In this document: positions 48,015 to 57,058 of the stretch, one piece after another
How the letters are laid out: every line of letters starts with the position of its first letter
Position numbering within the stretch: the stretch's first letter is position 1
From: DATMER01 sp963741305
GTDB taxonomy: Bacteria > Acidobacteriota > Thermoanaerobaculia > Multivoradales > UBA5704
Assembly: GCA_963741305.1 (NCBI GenBank)
Contig: CAVUHL010000007.1
Coordinates: 1 to 64,000, forward strand
DNA: 64,000 bases
Reading direction: 5' to 3'
The notes under the pieces: generated by a model
Seen by the model: the letters and a program-made list of their open reading frames with translations, nothing else
What the model was told of the DNA's origin: nothing
The model's database searches: none
Made by a program: the position numbers and the translations under genes

Positions 48015-51000
48015 TTCGCTGCGGGACCTCCTCTTCCAGGAGAGCTTCTGCCGGAGCGACATCCGATTCCCCCTGCGTCTTCGATTCCCGGACCGAAGGG
48101 AAGACCAGGGCCTTGGAGATCTCCTCTCGCACCTGCGCCGACCGCTTTTTCCGCTCATCCTGGCCGATCCGGGAGAACAGATGGCTGTTGAGCCAGACCC
48201 GGAAGGCCCTCTCTCCTCCCTCCTTACCGCCTTCGAGAAGGGAACCGGCCAGAGATTCCGCCAGCGCTTTCGAGGTCTCTCCGCTCGCTACGGCTCGCAG
48301 GCGCCTCAAGGCTGGCCACGCCTTGGGGTGGGAAGGGTCGAGCCCGTGCCGCCCCGCGAGCTCGCCCAGGTCTCTGGCCCAGCTTTCATCCTTCAGATCG
48401 CCGGCTCCGAATACTTCTGCCTCGAGCCGGCGGGCCGCGCCGCTGATATAGGAAAGCAGGTCCGCAGATTGCGTGGACAGCCAGGAGCCACGGATCAGTC
48501 GCACACAAACGTCGTCTCTCTCAGATCCCTCCGGGAGCCGGGCCACGAGACCGGGAACCCATTCCGGTTCGGTCACGGAAAGCAGGCGGGTCAGGGTCTG
48601 CAGCCTCTGCGGGGAAGGAACGGGTGAGGAGGAGAGGTCGGCGGCTTCCTTCTTCCACGCCTCCGGCCCGGCCAGACAGAGCTCCAAGACCTCTGTCTGC
48701 TCCAGAGTGAGCCAACTCCAGCTCTTCGCAAAGGCCCCGGCCTCCCCTGTCGCCCAATGGCTGCGGAAACGTTCGCGAAGGCCCCGCGGCGCCGCCATCT
48801 CCAGGATCCCAAGTGCTCTCCACATCCTTTCCCCGCCGAAGAGTTGGCTGAGCTCCGGGAGGACCTGCGCCCAGAGCCAGGCGCGGCAGGGATGAGTCAG
48901 AAAGACCCTCGCCAAGCGAGGCAATCTCTCCACCGCGGCGAAGATCGCCGGCAGAATCTCGTGCCAACCTTCCCGGAGGGCCTTCCGGCCTGGGCCGTCG
49001 TCCGCCCTGGCAGGCAGGTCGAGTATGGCATCGATCAACTCCGCGACGCCTCGGCAACGCACGGTCGCCTTACGGTGGCCCATTTCTTCCAGCCGTCCCA
49101 GCAAAACGGGCTGGATGCGGGCGAGGAGGATCTCCAGCGCATCGCGGCGCGCCGGCCACGGCAAAGACTCCAACCGCAGGGCGAGGACGTCCACGGCCTC
49201 GTGGAACTCAGCGACGGCGCGCGGGCCCTCCATGTACTGGGCTAGGTCCAGGAGCTCCAGGGTCAGGGCCGCCAAGCGCTCGTCCGATCCCACGGCGCTC
49301 AGAGAGTGGCGGACGAGTTGGAGCGGAACGAGGGGGTCTCGTTGGCCTTTCTCGAAAAGATTTTCATCCAACTCCAACGCGGCGCGAGCGAGGTCGATCA
49401 GTGCCTGTCCCTGGCGCTCCTTGCTGTTCATGGACGCCAAGGGACCCTCTATCAGAGACTCGGGATCGAGCGCGGGCTCAGCCAGCAGATCGAGGGCCAA
49501 GTGCTCCTCCTCGGCCGCCTCCACCACCGCGACGCTCTCATAGAGCAACCGCGGATCGAAGCCTTTCTCGCCAGACGCAACACCAAGGACCGCGAGGCTC
49601 GTAGCAGTCTTGAGGCGCGAGGAGCGGATCTTCGTGATCAGCTCCGGAGCGAGATCGGCCAACTCCCTGGCGGCGGCCACGTATAGGCTGTCCTGCTCCT
49701 CCGGCAGGAGCCGGCTGGCAGCCTCTTCCAGAACCTTTTCTTGAAGCTTGTGATCCTTTTTCTCTCGGCAGAGGCGGCACGCGAGCCGGACGATGAGCCG
49801 GGCCCGCAGCTCGAAGCCCTCCGCCTCGGTCGGGGAGACGATCAAGGCATACGCCTCCACTTCCTCGAAAAGCTTCTCGAGGACCGCCGGCGACTGGGAG
49901 GTCTCCACGATCGCCGTCAGCGTCTCCGGACGGCTCTCCGGCGCCCTCATCACGATGCCGACCAAACGGGGCAGCTCGCGGGGAAAGACCTCCGCAGCGA
50001 GATCGAGAAACCGCCGCAGATCCTCGGCCGGGGCGACGTAGCGCCGCTCCCGTAAGGCGTAGGCCACACCGGCGGCCAGCCGTTCCCTTTCGTCAGGATC
50101 TCCCTGCCAGCAGGACAGGAGGCGCAACGTCCAGTGCAGGCGTGCTTCCCAAACCTGGAGAAATCTGACAGCAGCCAACGCTTTTTGAGTCCGCTCTTCG
50201 TCCGGAGTCTTTTCGAGGCGCACCACACGGAAGGCGGCTTGAAGAACGGGATTTTCGAGGCCCGCCGCAATCCGGTCTGCCTGGGATGGAGTAACCCCGG
50301 CAAAAAGGCTCGCTCCGTTCTCCACGAGGAACCGAGTCCACGGCACTGGTACTGCAGGCTTCTGGCGGGTTTGTTCCTCCCAGGATTCCCAAGCCTCGTC
50401 GGGTGTGAGCTCATTCCTCTCAACAAGAGTGGTAAGGAAGGCCATCCACAGCAACAGTCTATCGGGGTCCGCAAGCTCCCGACAGATCTCGCGGAGGATG
50501 GCCGGCTCCGGGACCGCACCTTCGCGCAGCCAGCCGCGAAGGGATTTCGGCACGAGACTGGAATCCCTTACTTCACGCAAGGCCCGGGAAACTCCGGAAT
50601 GTCCCCACCCCCTCTTCCGGCAGCCGTCCGCCAGGGCCAGCCAGAGACGGCTCTTCAGGCCAGGCTTCTCGTCGAACCTCGCCACGAGGGAAGCCCAATC
50701 TCTCTCCAACTCCGGGCCGAGATGGCGGGCCACGGTCTCCAGCATCGCGGCTGAGTTCTCCTCGTCGGACGTCGGCAGGGCCCGCAGATCGTCCTGAACC
50801 TCCTGGAGCAGCTGAGAACGGAAATCCGCGTCCTTCGTTTCATCCGCGAGGATGGCGTAGGCGGCCACCCGCCGGCCTGGGTCTGGCAACTGCTCCACGA
50901 GGCTCCGGGCTAATTCGATCTGATCCTGGTGCGCCAGCGCACGGAGCACTTCTTCCTCGACAAGGGCTTCGGCCAGACCCCGCAGATTGACCGCCACGAG

Positions 51001-51222
51001 CGAGTACCGGATGAAGCGGTCCCAGTCTTCGAGGATGATCGTGCCCGGCAGGACGTGCTCCTCCAGGTCCCTCGTGGACTGTGCGAAGCCTTTAAATTGC
51101 TTTGCTTGCCGGACGAGGAGATCCCGGACCTCGATCTGCTCGAACAGGAGCTCCCAGCTCCCTGCCTCGTGGGCATGATGGGCGAGATAGCGGAGCTGGT
51201 AATTCTCACGGAATGAGAGCAT
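47959..51222 (-). CDS. Sensor-like alpha-solenoid protein S2 (post-NACHT linker plus repeats)
   Basis: A 1087-residue protein. The ATG at 51222 has GGAAGAGGA upstream; the open frame runs on to 53019 but that part belongs to another gene. The start MLSFRENYQLRYLAHHAHEA then GSWELLFEQIEVRDLLVRQ is the linker that follows NACHT domains, and the remainder is alpha-solenoid (RVAAYAILADETKDADF, DRFIRYSLVAVNLRG, LDLAQYMEGPRAVAEFHEAV). No catalytic motif and no TM. It follows the multi-pass membrane gene in an operon with a short overlap and converges on CHAT-NACHT-1. It probably supplies the sensor half for that ATPase in trans. Inference from domain boundaries. Confidence 0.65.
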   Translation of the reverse strand: MLSFRENYQLRYLAHHAHEAGSWELLFEQIEVRDLLVRQAKQFKGFAQSTRDLEEHVLPGTIILEDWDRFIRYSLVAVNLRGLAEALVEEEVLRALAHQDQIELARSLVEQLPDPGRRVAAYAILADETKDADFRSQLLQEVQDDLRALPTSDEENSAAMLETVARHLGPELERDWASLVARFDEKPGLKSRLWLALADGCRKRGWGHSGVSRALREVRDSSLVPKSLRGWLREGAVPEPAILREICRELADPDRLLLWMAFLTTLVERNELTPDEAWESWEEQTRQKPAVPVPWTRFLVENGASLFAGVTPSQADRIAAGLENPVLQAAFRVVRLEKTPDEERTQKALAAVRFLQVWEARLHWTLRLLSCWQGDPDERERLAAGVAYALRERRYVAPAEDLRRFLDLAAEVFPRELPRLVGIVMRAPESRPETLTAIVETSQSPAVLEKLFEEVEAYALIVSPTEAEGFELRARLIVRLACRLCREKKDHKLQEKVLEEAASRLLPEEQDSLYVAAARELADLAPELITKIRSSRLKTATSLAVLGVASGEKGFDPRLLYESVAVVEAAEEEHLALDLLAEPALDPESLIEGPLASMNSKERQGQALIDLARAALELDENLFEKGQRDPLVPLQLVRHSLSAVGSDERLAALTLELLDLAQYMEGPRAVAEFHEAVDVLALRLESLPWPARRDALEILLARIQPVLLGRLEEMGHRKATVRCRGVAELIDAILDLPARADDGPGRKALREGWHEILPAIFAAVERLPRLARVFLTHPCRAWLWAQVLPELSQLFGGERMWRALGILEMAAPRGLRERFRSHWATGEAGAFAKSWSWLTLEQTEVLELCLAGPEAWKKEAADLSSSPVPSPQRLQTLTRLLSVTEPEWVPGLVARLPEGSERDDVCVRLIRGSWLSTQSADLLSYISGAARRLEAEVFGAGDLKDESWARDLGELAGRHGLDPSHPKAWPALRRLRAVASGETSKALAESLAGSLLEGGKEGGERAFRVWLNSHLFSRIGQDERKKRSAQVREEISKALVFPSVRESKTQGESDVAPAEALLEEEVPQRIRKGLPRPQGSARGRAGS

Positions 51223-51262
51223 TCCTCTTCCTTTCCCACCAGAGTGCCTCGGCCCGGGGCCA

Positions 51263-53019
51263 CTACCGGTGCCGCACGAAGATCCAAACCGGTACTGACG
51301 AGGCCGCCGCACGGCACCACGGCGGGAACTGCAAGGATGGCAAGAAGAGTCCGCAGACGCCCGGGGACGCGGGATGCGCAGAGATCCTTCCACTCGAAAG
51401 GCCGCAGCAGCCAGGGCACCAGATACCGTCCGAGCAGCAGGGCACGAATCGGATAGAGAAGCACCCAGACGCCCAACGCAGGAACCAGGAGGTCGATCAC
51501 GAGACCGAACGCTCCTCAGAATGATCAGCACGAAGAGGAGCGCAACTCCCGGGAACGCATCGATTCTCTGCTGGTGAGACCGGACGTGCGGTAACGTCGG
51601 CCTCAATACCAAGGAGATACTTTTCAGCACGATGAGCAGCATTCCGGTGGCGACCAGGAGGCGTGCGGCATCCTCTGAACTCGAGGTCCAAAGGACCATG
51701 CCCATGAACCAGCCCCAGAGAAGACAGAGTTGGGTCTTTGCCAGATAGGTCGCGTATGGGTGACGGTCGAGCACACGCAGCCTGCCCGGGGAACGGAGGA
51801 GAAGCAGGAACAGATGGGCGGCGCCGGCACAGAGACCGGCAGCGAGGAGAATAATCGATGCCGCGAGCACGGTCCAAAGCGTTCGCGTCAACCCTCTGCT
51901 CCAGTCAGGATGGCGTCCGGCCCACCAGACAAGCGCCCAGGCCAGAGCGGCGGCGTCGAAACCGAGGCTGTAGCTCGCCAAGTCATAGAGCCTCAGAATC
52001 TGGCGCTCCTCTCGTCCCACCTCGATTCCCCGGTCGATCTTGTGGGGAGGGCTCCGCCAGCGTTGCCTGGATGAAACGGCAGACCAGGCGAGCAGTAGCC
52101 GATCCTCAAGTCGAAGCCAGAAAGAGAGCCGTCCCGCTTCCTTGTCTCGCACCCATACGCGGGAGATCACACACTTCCAACTGGCGCTCTCGCGATCAAA
52201 CATGAGTTGAAGGAGCATGGCCAACAAAGGGAGGTACGGCACTGGCAACAGCCACAAAATTGGCAAGACCTTGAAAGTGAACGAAGACCAGCCCGGAAGC
52301 CGTTGGTGAGTCGCCTCCTTTCTGAAGGGAGCCCGTAGGGCCGTAAAAATTATCAGATGAAGCGCTACGGAAAAGAGGGCCAATCTGATGTAGCCCCCTG
52401 GATTGAGGGTTGCCTGCTTTGCCAGCCAGCACCCTCCAACCAGCAAGACCGCAAAGCCGCTGCCGAACATCCAGGGAAGGAGCCAAGGGGCTTCGGCCAG
52501 GTCTGTCCAGCGCGCCCAGCCCAGCACCGAACGCGTACGGCCCTCGAGATCGCCTTCGGACACCGTATCTTGCGCTGGCTTGGAGCTCTTTTCTGGCAGC
52601 CGCAGCCAGAACGGGACGAGATGGAGACCGAGCAGAGGAAGTCCTCCAGCGAAGGCTCGCAGAGCCAGGAGCCCGAGCGGCCAGTCCTTCTCATCCGCTG
52701 TCCTCCGTGAAAGATAGACATGAAGGAGAATCCCGTTCGTGGCACAAACGCAGAGAAAGACGACCGCAAGGGCCGTTCCCGAGCGCGGGGCCAGAACGGT
52801 CCATGGAAAGGGACCCCGGTATCGCCAAAGGGCTTCGTCGACAGGTATGAAGAGGAACACCGCGACTGAAAGGAAGCCGAAGACCTTCTCGCCGGGCTGT
52901 GTGAGCCGATGCCACGCCCAGACCGAACGCAGGCGCTGGGCACGCAGCCATCGGCGATAGATCGCGAGCAGACGAGAGCTCTCGGAGGCTTCTGGCGAGG
53001 GGGAAGAGGGTGAATCCAC
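51263..53019 (-). CDS. Multi-pass membrane protein, frameshifted
   Basis: About 590 residues from GTG 53019. Eight or more hydrophobic segments are visible (FGFLSVAVFLFIPVDEALW, YIRLALFSVALHLIIFTAL, TLWTVLAASIILLAAGLCAG, LFVLIIL, then in another frame LGVWVLLYPIRALLLGRYLV). A shift near 51505 changes frame. The C-terminal VPVWIFVRHR ends at TAG 51263-51265, where the truncated paralogue at 53026-53554 has Trp (RHRWWPRAE); beyond the TAG the frame continues RAEALWWERKRNALIP to TGA 51206-51208. So the amber codon may be a TGG-to-TAG error or mutation. Operon with S2; possibly a membrane anchor or channel for that module. No named family. Confidence 0.6.
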
Positions 53020-53025
53020 GATGGT

Positions 53026-53554
53026 TCAAGACATCGAGCGGACGGGTTTGTAGATCTCCCGCCACGCAACCTCCGCCCTTGGCCACCATCGGTGGCGCAA
53101 GAAGATCCAGAGTGGCACGGCAAGGCCGCCGAGCGGCATCACCGCGAGGCTGGCGAGAAGAGCACGGAGCTGCGAGGGGAATCTGGGGTCGAAGAGATCT
53201 CTCCAGCGATACGGGCGCAGCAGCCAGGGGACCATGAGCCAGCCGAGGAGAGCGGCGCGGATCGGGTACAGGAGGACCCAGAGGACGAGGGTAGAGGTAA
53301 AGAGGTCGAAGATCCCAACTTGAGCTGAGCCTTCCTAGGATCATTAAAACAAAGATAGCCGCCAAGCTTCTCAAGAGCCGCAAGAAGAAAGCATAACACT
53401 TTAAGATCATCAAGATGGTCCCTGCAGCAAGGATAAAATTACCGACGGCTGTCGGGCTTAGAGTCCTAATCTCTGAGCCGAGGAATATACCCACCAGGGA
53501 TTGCGACCAGCCGGTCGTATTCTGTGTGAGAGATGGAGGAATTCGAGTCCACAC
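53026..53554 (-). pseudogene. 5'-truncated paralogue of the multi-pass membrane protein
   Basis: Only the last third of the protein is present: NFILAAGTILMILKCYAFFL, IFVLMIL, then after a shift WVLLYPIRAALLGWLMVPWL, YRWRDLFDPRFPSQLRALL and IFLRHRWWPRAEVAW, ending TGA 7 bp before the start of the full-length copy. The upstream two thirds are missing. A partial tandem duplication, useful as template for the correct C-terminus of its neighbour. Confidence 0.6.
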
Positions 53555-53605
53555 GACTTAAGGACACCGCGTGGCCATCTTTGTTGGGGAAAGCAGGGGT
53601 AAATA

Positions 53606-54307
53606 TCATCTCGGTGTCCCGCTTCCGCGCCCTGTCGGTAGCACCTCAGGTCCGCCAGAGACATCGAGCTGGATGAGAGCAAGCGCTCCGACCTGTCGCT
53701 CCAAGGTGACACTCAAACGCAGGCAAATTGTACTCGCTCGCCAAAGTCCTTCAAGGTCTCCGCCACCCAGAGGCGCCGCCGGGGCGTCCAGCATGATAGG
53801 CAGGAGGGACGGCCCCCGGCCAAGACCTCTTTTCCGGAGCCGCCCGGCTGTGCGCGGGAGGCGCCCGGGGGTGAGCGGCTGGCGATCGAGGCTGAGCCGT
53901 TGCGACCGGGGCCGAGCCGCTGCCGCGCAAGCCCGGGCGGCTGCCGCGCGAGGTCGGGCCGCAACCGCTGGAGGTCGGGCCGCTGCGGCGCGAGGCTGAG
54001 CGCCGCCGCTCACGGCTGAGCCGCTACGGCGCGAGGTCGGGCGCCGCAGCCCGAGGCTGAACGGCAGCGGCTGGAGGGCGGGCCGCACCCGCGCAAGCCC
54101 GAGCGGCTGCGGCTGGAGCCCGGGCGGAACGGCTGGAGCGCGAGCGCCAGCGGCTGGAGCCTGATCGAAGAGCGACGGAGGTCGAGCGGAAGTGTCTGGA
54201 GCGTGAGCGGAGGACGCGCGAGGTCGAAGACGAGTTGCCGGAGGTCCGGCGGCAGCCGATCGGCCCCGCGTTCGTGGTGCTCGCTCCCCCTGCGGCTCGT
54301 GCGGCAT
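53606..54307 (-). CDS. Heptad-repeat protein 2 encoded by 21-bp repeats, frameshifted
   Basis: Homologue of the protein at 21769-22284. The ATG at 54307 has GGAAGGAGGCGGTCACC upstream, almost the same leader as copy 1. MPHEPQG is followed, after removing one G from a G run, by the ADRLPP block and heptads LRQLVFD, QTLPLDL, RRSSIRL, QPLALAL. The repeat then drifts between frames (PDLARQP, PGLARQR) to about 53830, and no single frame carries it throughout. Divergent to CHAT-NACHT-2, as copy 1 is divergent to TIR. Probably a repetitive rod-like or solenoid protein; unrecognised. Confidence 0.45.
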   Translation of the reverse strand: MPHEPQGERAPRTRGRSAAAGPPATRLRPRASSAHAPDTSARPPSLFDQAPAAGARAPAVPPGLQPQPLGLARVRPALQPLPFSLGLRRPTSRRSGSAVSGGAQPRAAAARPPAVAARPRAAAARACAAAARPRSQRLSLDRQPLTPGRLPRTAGRLRKRGLGRGPSLLPIMLDAPAAPLGGGDLEGLWRASTICLRLSVTLERQVGALALIQLDVSGGPEVLPTGRGSGTPR

Positions 54308-54381
54308 GGTGACCGCCTCCTTCCCGGGATCCTACCGGCTCGCGCCAGCCGACTCAACAAAAGACATACCCAAAGTGTCCT

Positions 54382-54397
54382 GACGAATGATGCCGGG
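54382..54397. promoter_or_regulatory. Second copy of the 16-bp shared upstream motif
   Basis: GACGAATGATGCCGGG lies 84 bp upstream of CHAT-NACHT-2 and 75 bp from the start of heptad-repeat protein 2; one mismatch to the copy at 22604-22619. Confidence 0.4.
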
Positions 54398-54480
54398 TCG
54401 AGCGGGTGATCTGGAAAAAATGCCCCGCCTGATACATGATCTACGGACGCAGCACCGATCAGTCAGCCAAGGAGACCGCG

Positions 54481-56834
54481 ATGCCTGGTGACACCATGCC
54501 AGCCGATCTGGACCTGAACGTCACGACCGAGACGCGGGACGGCCGCACGCGGCTATACTATACGCTCCACTCACCGCGCGGGATCGCTGGGCTGCGCTAC
54601 CATCAGATCACCGGGCCCGACCTCCTCGGAGATCCCGCGGCGTACTCCACCAGCATTCTCCGCAAGATCGAGCAACTGGGAGCCGGGCTGGACGTCGACA
54701 GCTCGTATCTCCTGCTGGAGGATGTGGACCGCAAGCTCGCAAATCTCGGGCAGGATCTCTATCGCGATTTGTTTCCTCCGGACCTGCAGCGAGCCTACCG
54801 CCGTTTCCGAGACCAGGTCCGGACGCTGACCATCACTTCCGACGAGCCGTGGATCCCGTGGGAGCTCATCAAGCCGTACGATGACAGCGAGCCCGAGATC
54901 CTCGACGATCCCTTCCTGTGTGAGAAGTTCCAGGTCACCCGGTGGCTGGCCGGCAGCCCATTTCCCGCCTTGGAGATTCTCCCCCGGAAGATCGCCTGCG
55001 TGGTGACCGCGCCGGAGCTTCCCGCGGTGGCGAAAGAGCGAGAGATCTTCGCCCGCCTGACCTCCGCCAATCCGGACCTCACCGACCTGAGCCCCTCAAC
55101 GCCCAATCTGGCGGCCATCAAGGATCTGGTCCAACAAGAGACCGGGGTTCTTCACTTCGCGGGCCACGGGGAATTGGAACGCAACCCAGCCCAACGAGTC
55201 GGGCATCCGGCTGCCCGACGGCTACGTCCTGCGCCCGGCCGATTTCGATGGCACCTTGCGGACCCGGATGAAGAGAGATCGTCCTCTCATCTTCCTCAAT
55301 GCGTGCCAGGCTTCACGCCAGGGCTGGGCCTTCGCGGGCCTGGGCGGCTGGGTCGAGCGCTTCGTGAAGGCGAGTGGCTGTGGGGCCTTCGTGGGACCTC
55401 TCTGGAAAGTGCGCGACTCTCTCGCCCTCGCATTCGCTGAGACCTTCTACAACGAGCTCGCGCAGGGGAAAACCCTGGGCGAGGCAGCCCAGAGCGCACG
55501 CCTCCACGTGCGCGGGCAGAAGGCGGGAGCCCCGGCCTGGCTGGCCTACACCGTCTATGGGCATCCAAACGCCCGGATCGGACTGAGTCAGGATTGGCGC
55601 GACGGCAAGCCAGAGGATCCCGACATCCGCATGCGCCCGCCGGACATCCGCGAAAAGATCCGTTCCTTCGACCTCCTGATCCGCCGCAAGACCGAAGGCT
55701 TCGTCGGCCGGCAGTGGCTCTTCGATGCCATCGACGGCTTCGTCGCGGACGAGGCGCGCGGCTACGTGCAGATCCTGGGAGATCCGGGGATCGGCAAGAC
55801 CGCTCTGATCGCCGAGATGGTGAAGAGGCATCGTCATCCGCACCACTTCAACATCCGGAGCGAGGGCATTCAGAAACCCGATCAATTTCTCCCCAATCTC
55901 TGCGCTCAACTCGTGGCGAGATTCGGCCTCGGCTCACTCCACTCTGCCGCCCGAGGTCTCGCGGGATGCCTCATTGCTGAGTCAACCTCCTGGAGAAGGT
56001 AGCAGCGAAGCTCGCATCGTCCGCCCGGAAGAAGTTGGTGGTCCTGGTGGATGCCTTGGACGAGAGCGATTTCACCGCAGTGACCCGGGGCTCGAACACT
56101 CTGTATCTTCCTTCGGACTTACCGGACGGCGTCTTCTTCGTGGTGACCTCGCGGCGGGGCGGTCCCTCCCTACGCTACTCCTGCGCGGAGCACAAGATCG
56201 ATCTCCAGAAAGAGACCGAGAACAACTTTGAGGATGTCCGATTTTCGCCGAGACCTGGCTCGACAGAGAGGGAATCCAGACCTACATCCGCCACCAGGGT
56301 CTGGACGACACCTCGTTTGTGGAAGAGATCGTTCGTCTGAGCGAAGGCAACTTCATGTACCTGGCATATGTCCTGCCGGAGATCGAGAAAGGAACATACC
56401 AAGACCGGAAATTCTCCGAGCTGCCGGCCGGCCTCCAGAACTACTACGAGGATCACTGGGTCCGCATGCGGGTCCTAGACCGGCCTGCCTGGGAAGGCTA
56501 CAAGCTGCCGGTGCTGGTCGCCCTCGCCATCGCTAAAGAACCGATCTCCATGGACTTGATCGCCGATTTCTCAGGTGTCGAGCAAAGGTTCCAGATCCGC
56601 TCTGCCCTCGCCGAGTGGGCCGCTTTCCTGCAGTCCACCGAGGTGAAAGAGGAGGGAACGAAAGAGACGCGCTGGCGGCTGTACCACGAATCTTTCCATG
56701 ATTTCATCGCAGCGAAGGATCAGGTCCAAGACGAACTGGTGGACCTCAAAGCCGCCCATGGGATGGCGGCGGATGCGCTGTGGTCGTCGCTCTATCCGGA
56801 AGAAGGTGAGAAGAAAAATTCGGAAGTATCGTGA
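54481..56834 (+). CDS. CHAT-NACHT-2, effector-ATPase without sensor, frameshifted
   Basis: About 785 residues from ATG 54481 (AAGGAG 6 nt upstream). The CHAT domain has DEPWIPWELIKPYDDSE, His in VLHFAGHGEL and Cys in IFLNACQASRQGWA. The NACHT domain has the P-loop GDPGIGKTALIAEM, Walker B VVLVDALDESD and GVFFVVTSRRG, and ends with the winged-helix YHESFHDFIAAKDQV. Indels near 55190, 55970, 56010 and 56240 split it into four fragments. Like CHAT-NACHT-1 it stops before the helical linker; the convergent gene at 57059-58834 begins with that linker. The CHAT part is closest to the protein at 40984. Confidence 0.82.
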
Positions 56835-56846
56835 CAAATTCGAAGA

Positions 56847-57035
56847 GGCGCTTCAGCGCCAGGTTGGAGGCCCCCATGTCCACGAAGCCGACCTGGCGTT
56901 GAAACGCCAGGCTTTAGCCCTATGGCCCTTCGGGCCTGGACACAACCACACATTGTTGAGATGTGTGTAATGGTATGGGCTCACGCCTTGGGCCAGGGTA
57001 ATGCCGCCCCTGGCGGGGCTTGGGTTGGAGAGATT
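56847..57035. repeat. Cluster of hairpins and a dispersed-repeat copy between convergent genes
   Basis: Three short hairpins: GGCGC-TTCA-GCGCC (56847-56860), CCTGGCGT-TGAA-ACGCCAGG (56892-56911) and GGCCC-TTC-GGGCC (56924-56936). A diverged copy of the repeat seen at 15180-15395 follows (GGCTCACGCC, AATGCCGCCCCTGGCGGGGC). Their place between CHAT-NACHT-2 and S3 suits a bidirectional terminator. Confidence 0.55.
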
Positions 57036-57058
57036 CTACCTAATCTGACAAAGCAGAG

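Noticed and set aside
47959..53019. One continuous 1686-residue membrane-plus-solenoid protein
   Set aside because: The middle part (about 51230-51500) has poor composition in this frame while the neighbouring frame continues the membrane protein. A strong RBS and ATG at 51222 start the solenoid part. Two genes joined by a frame error explain it better.
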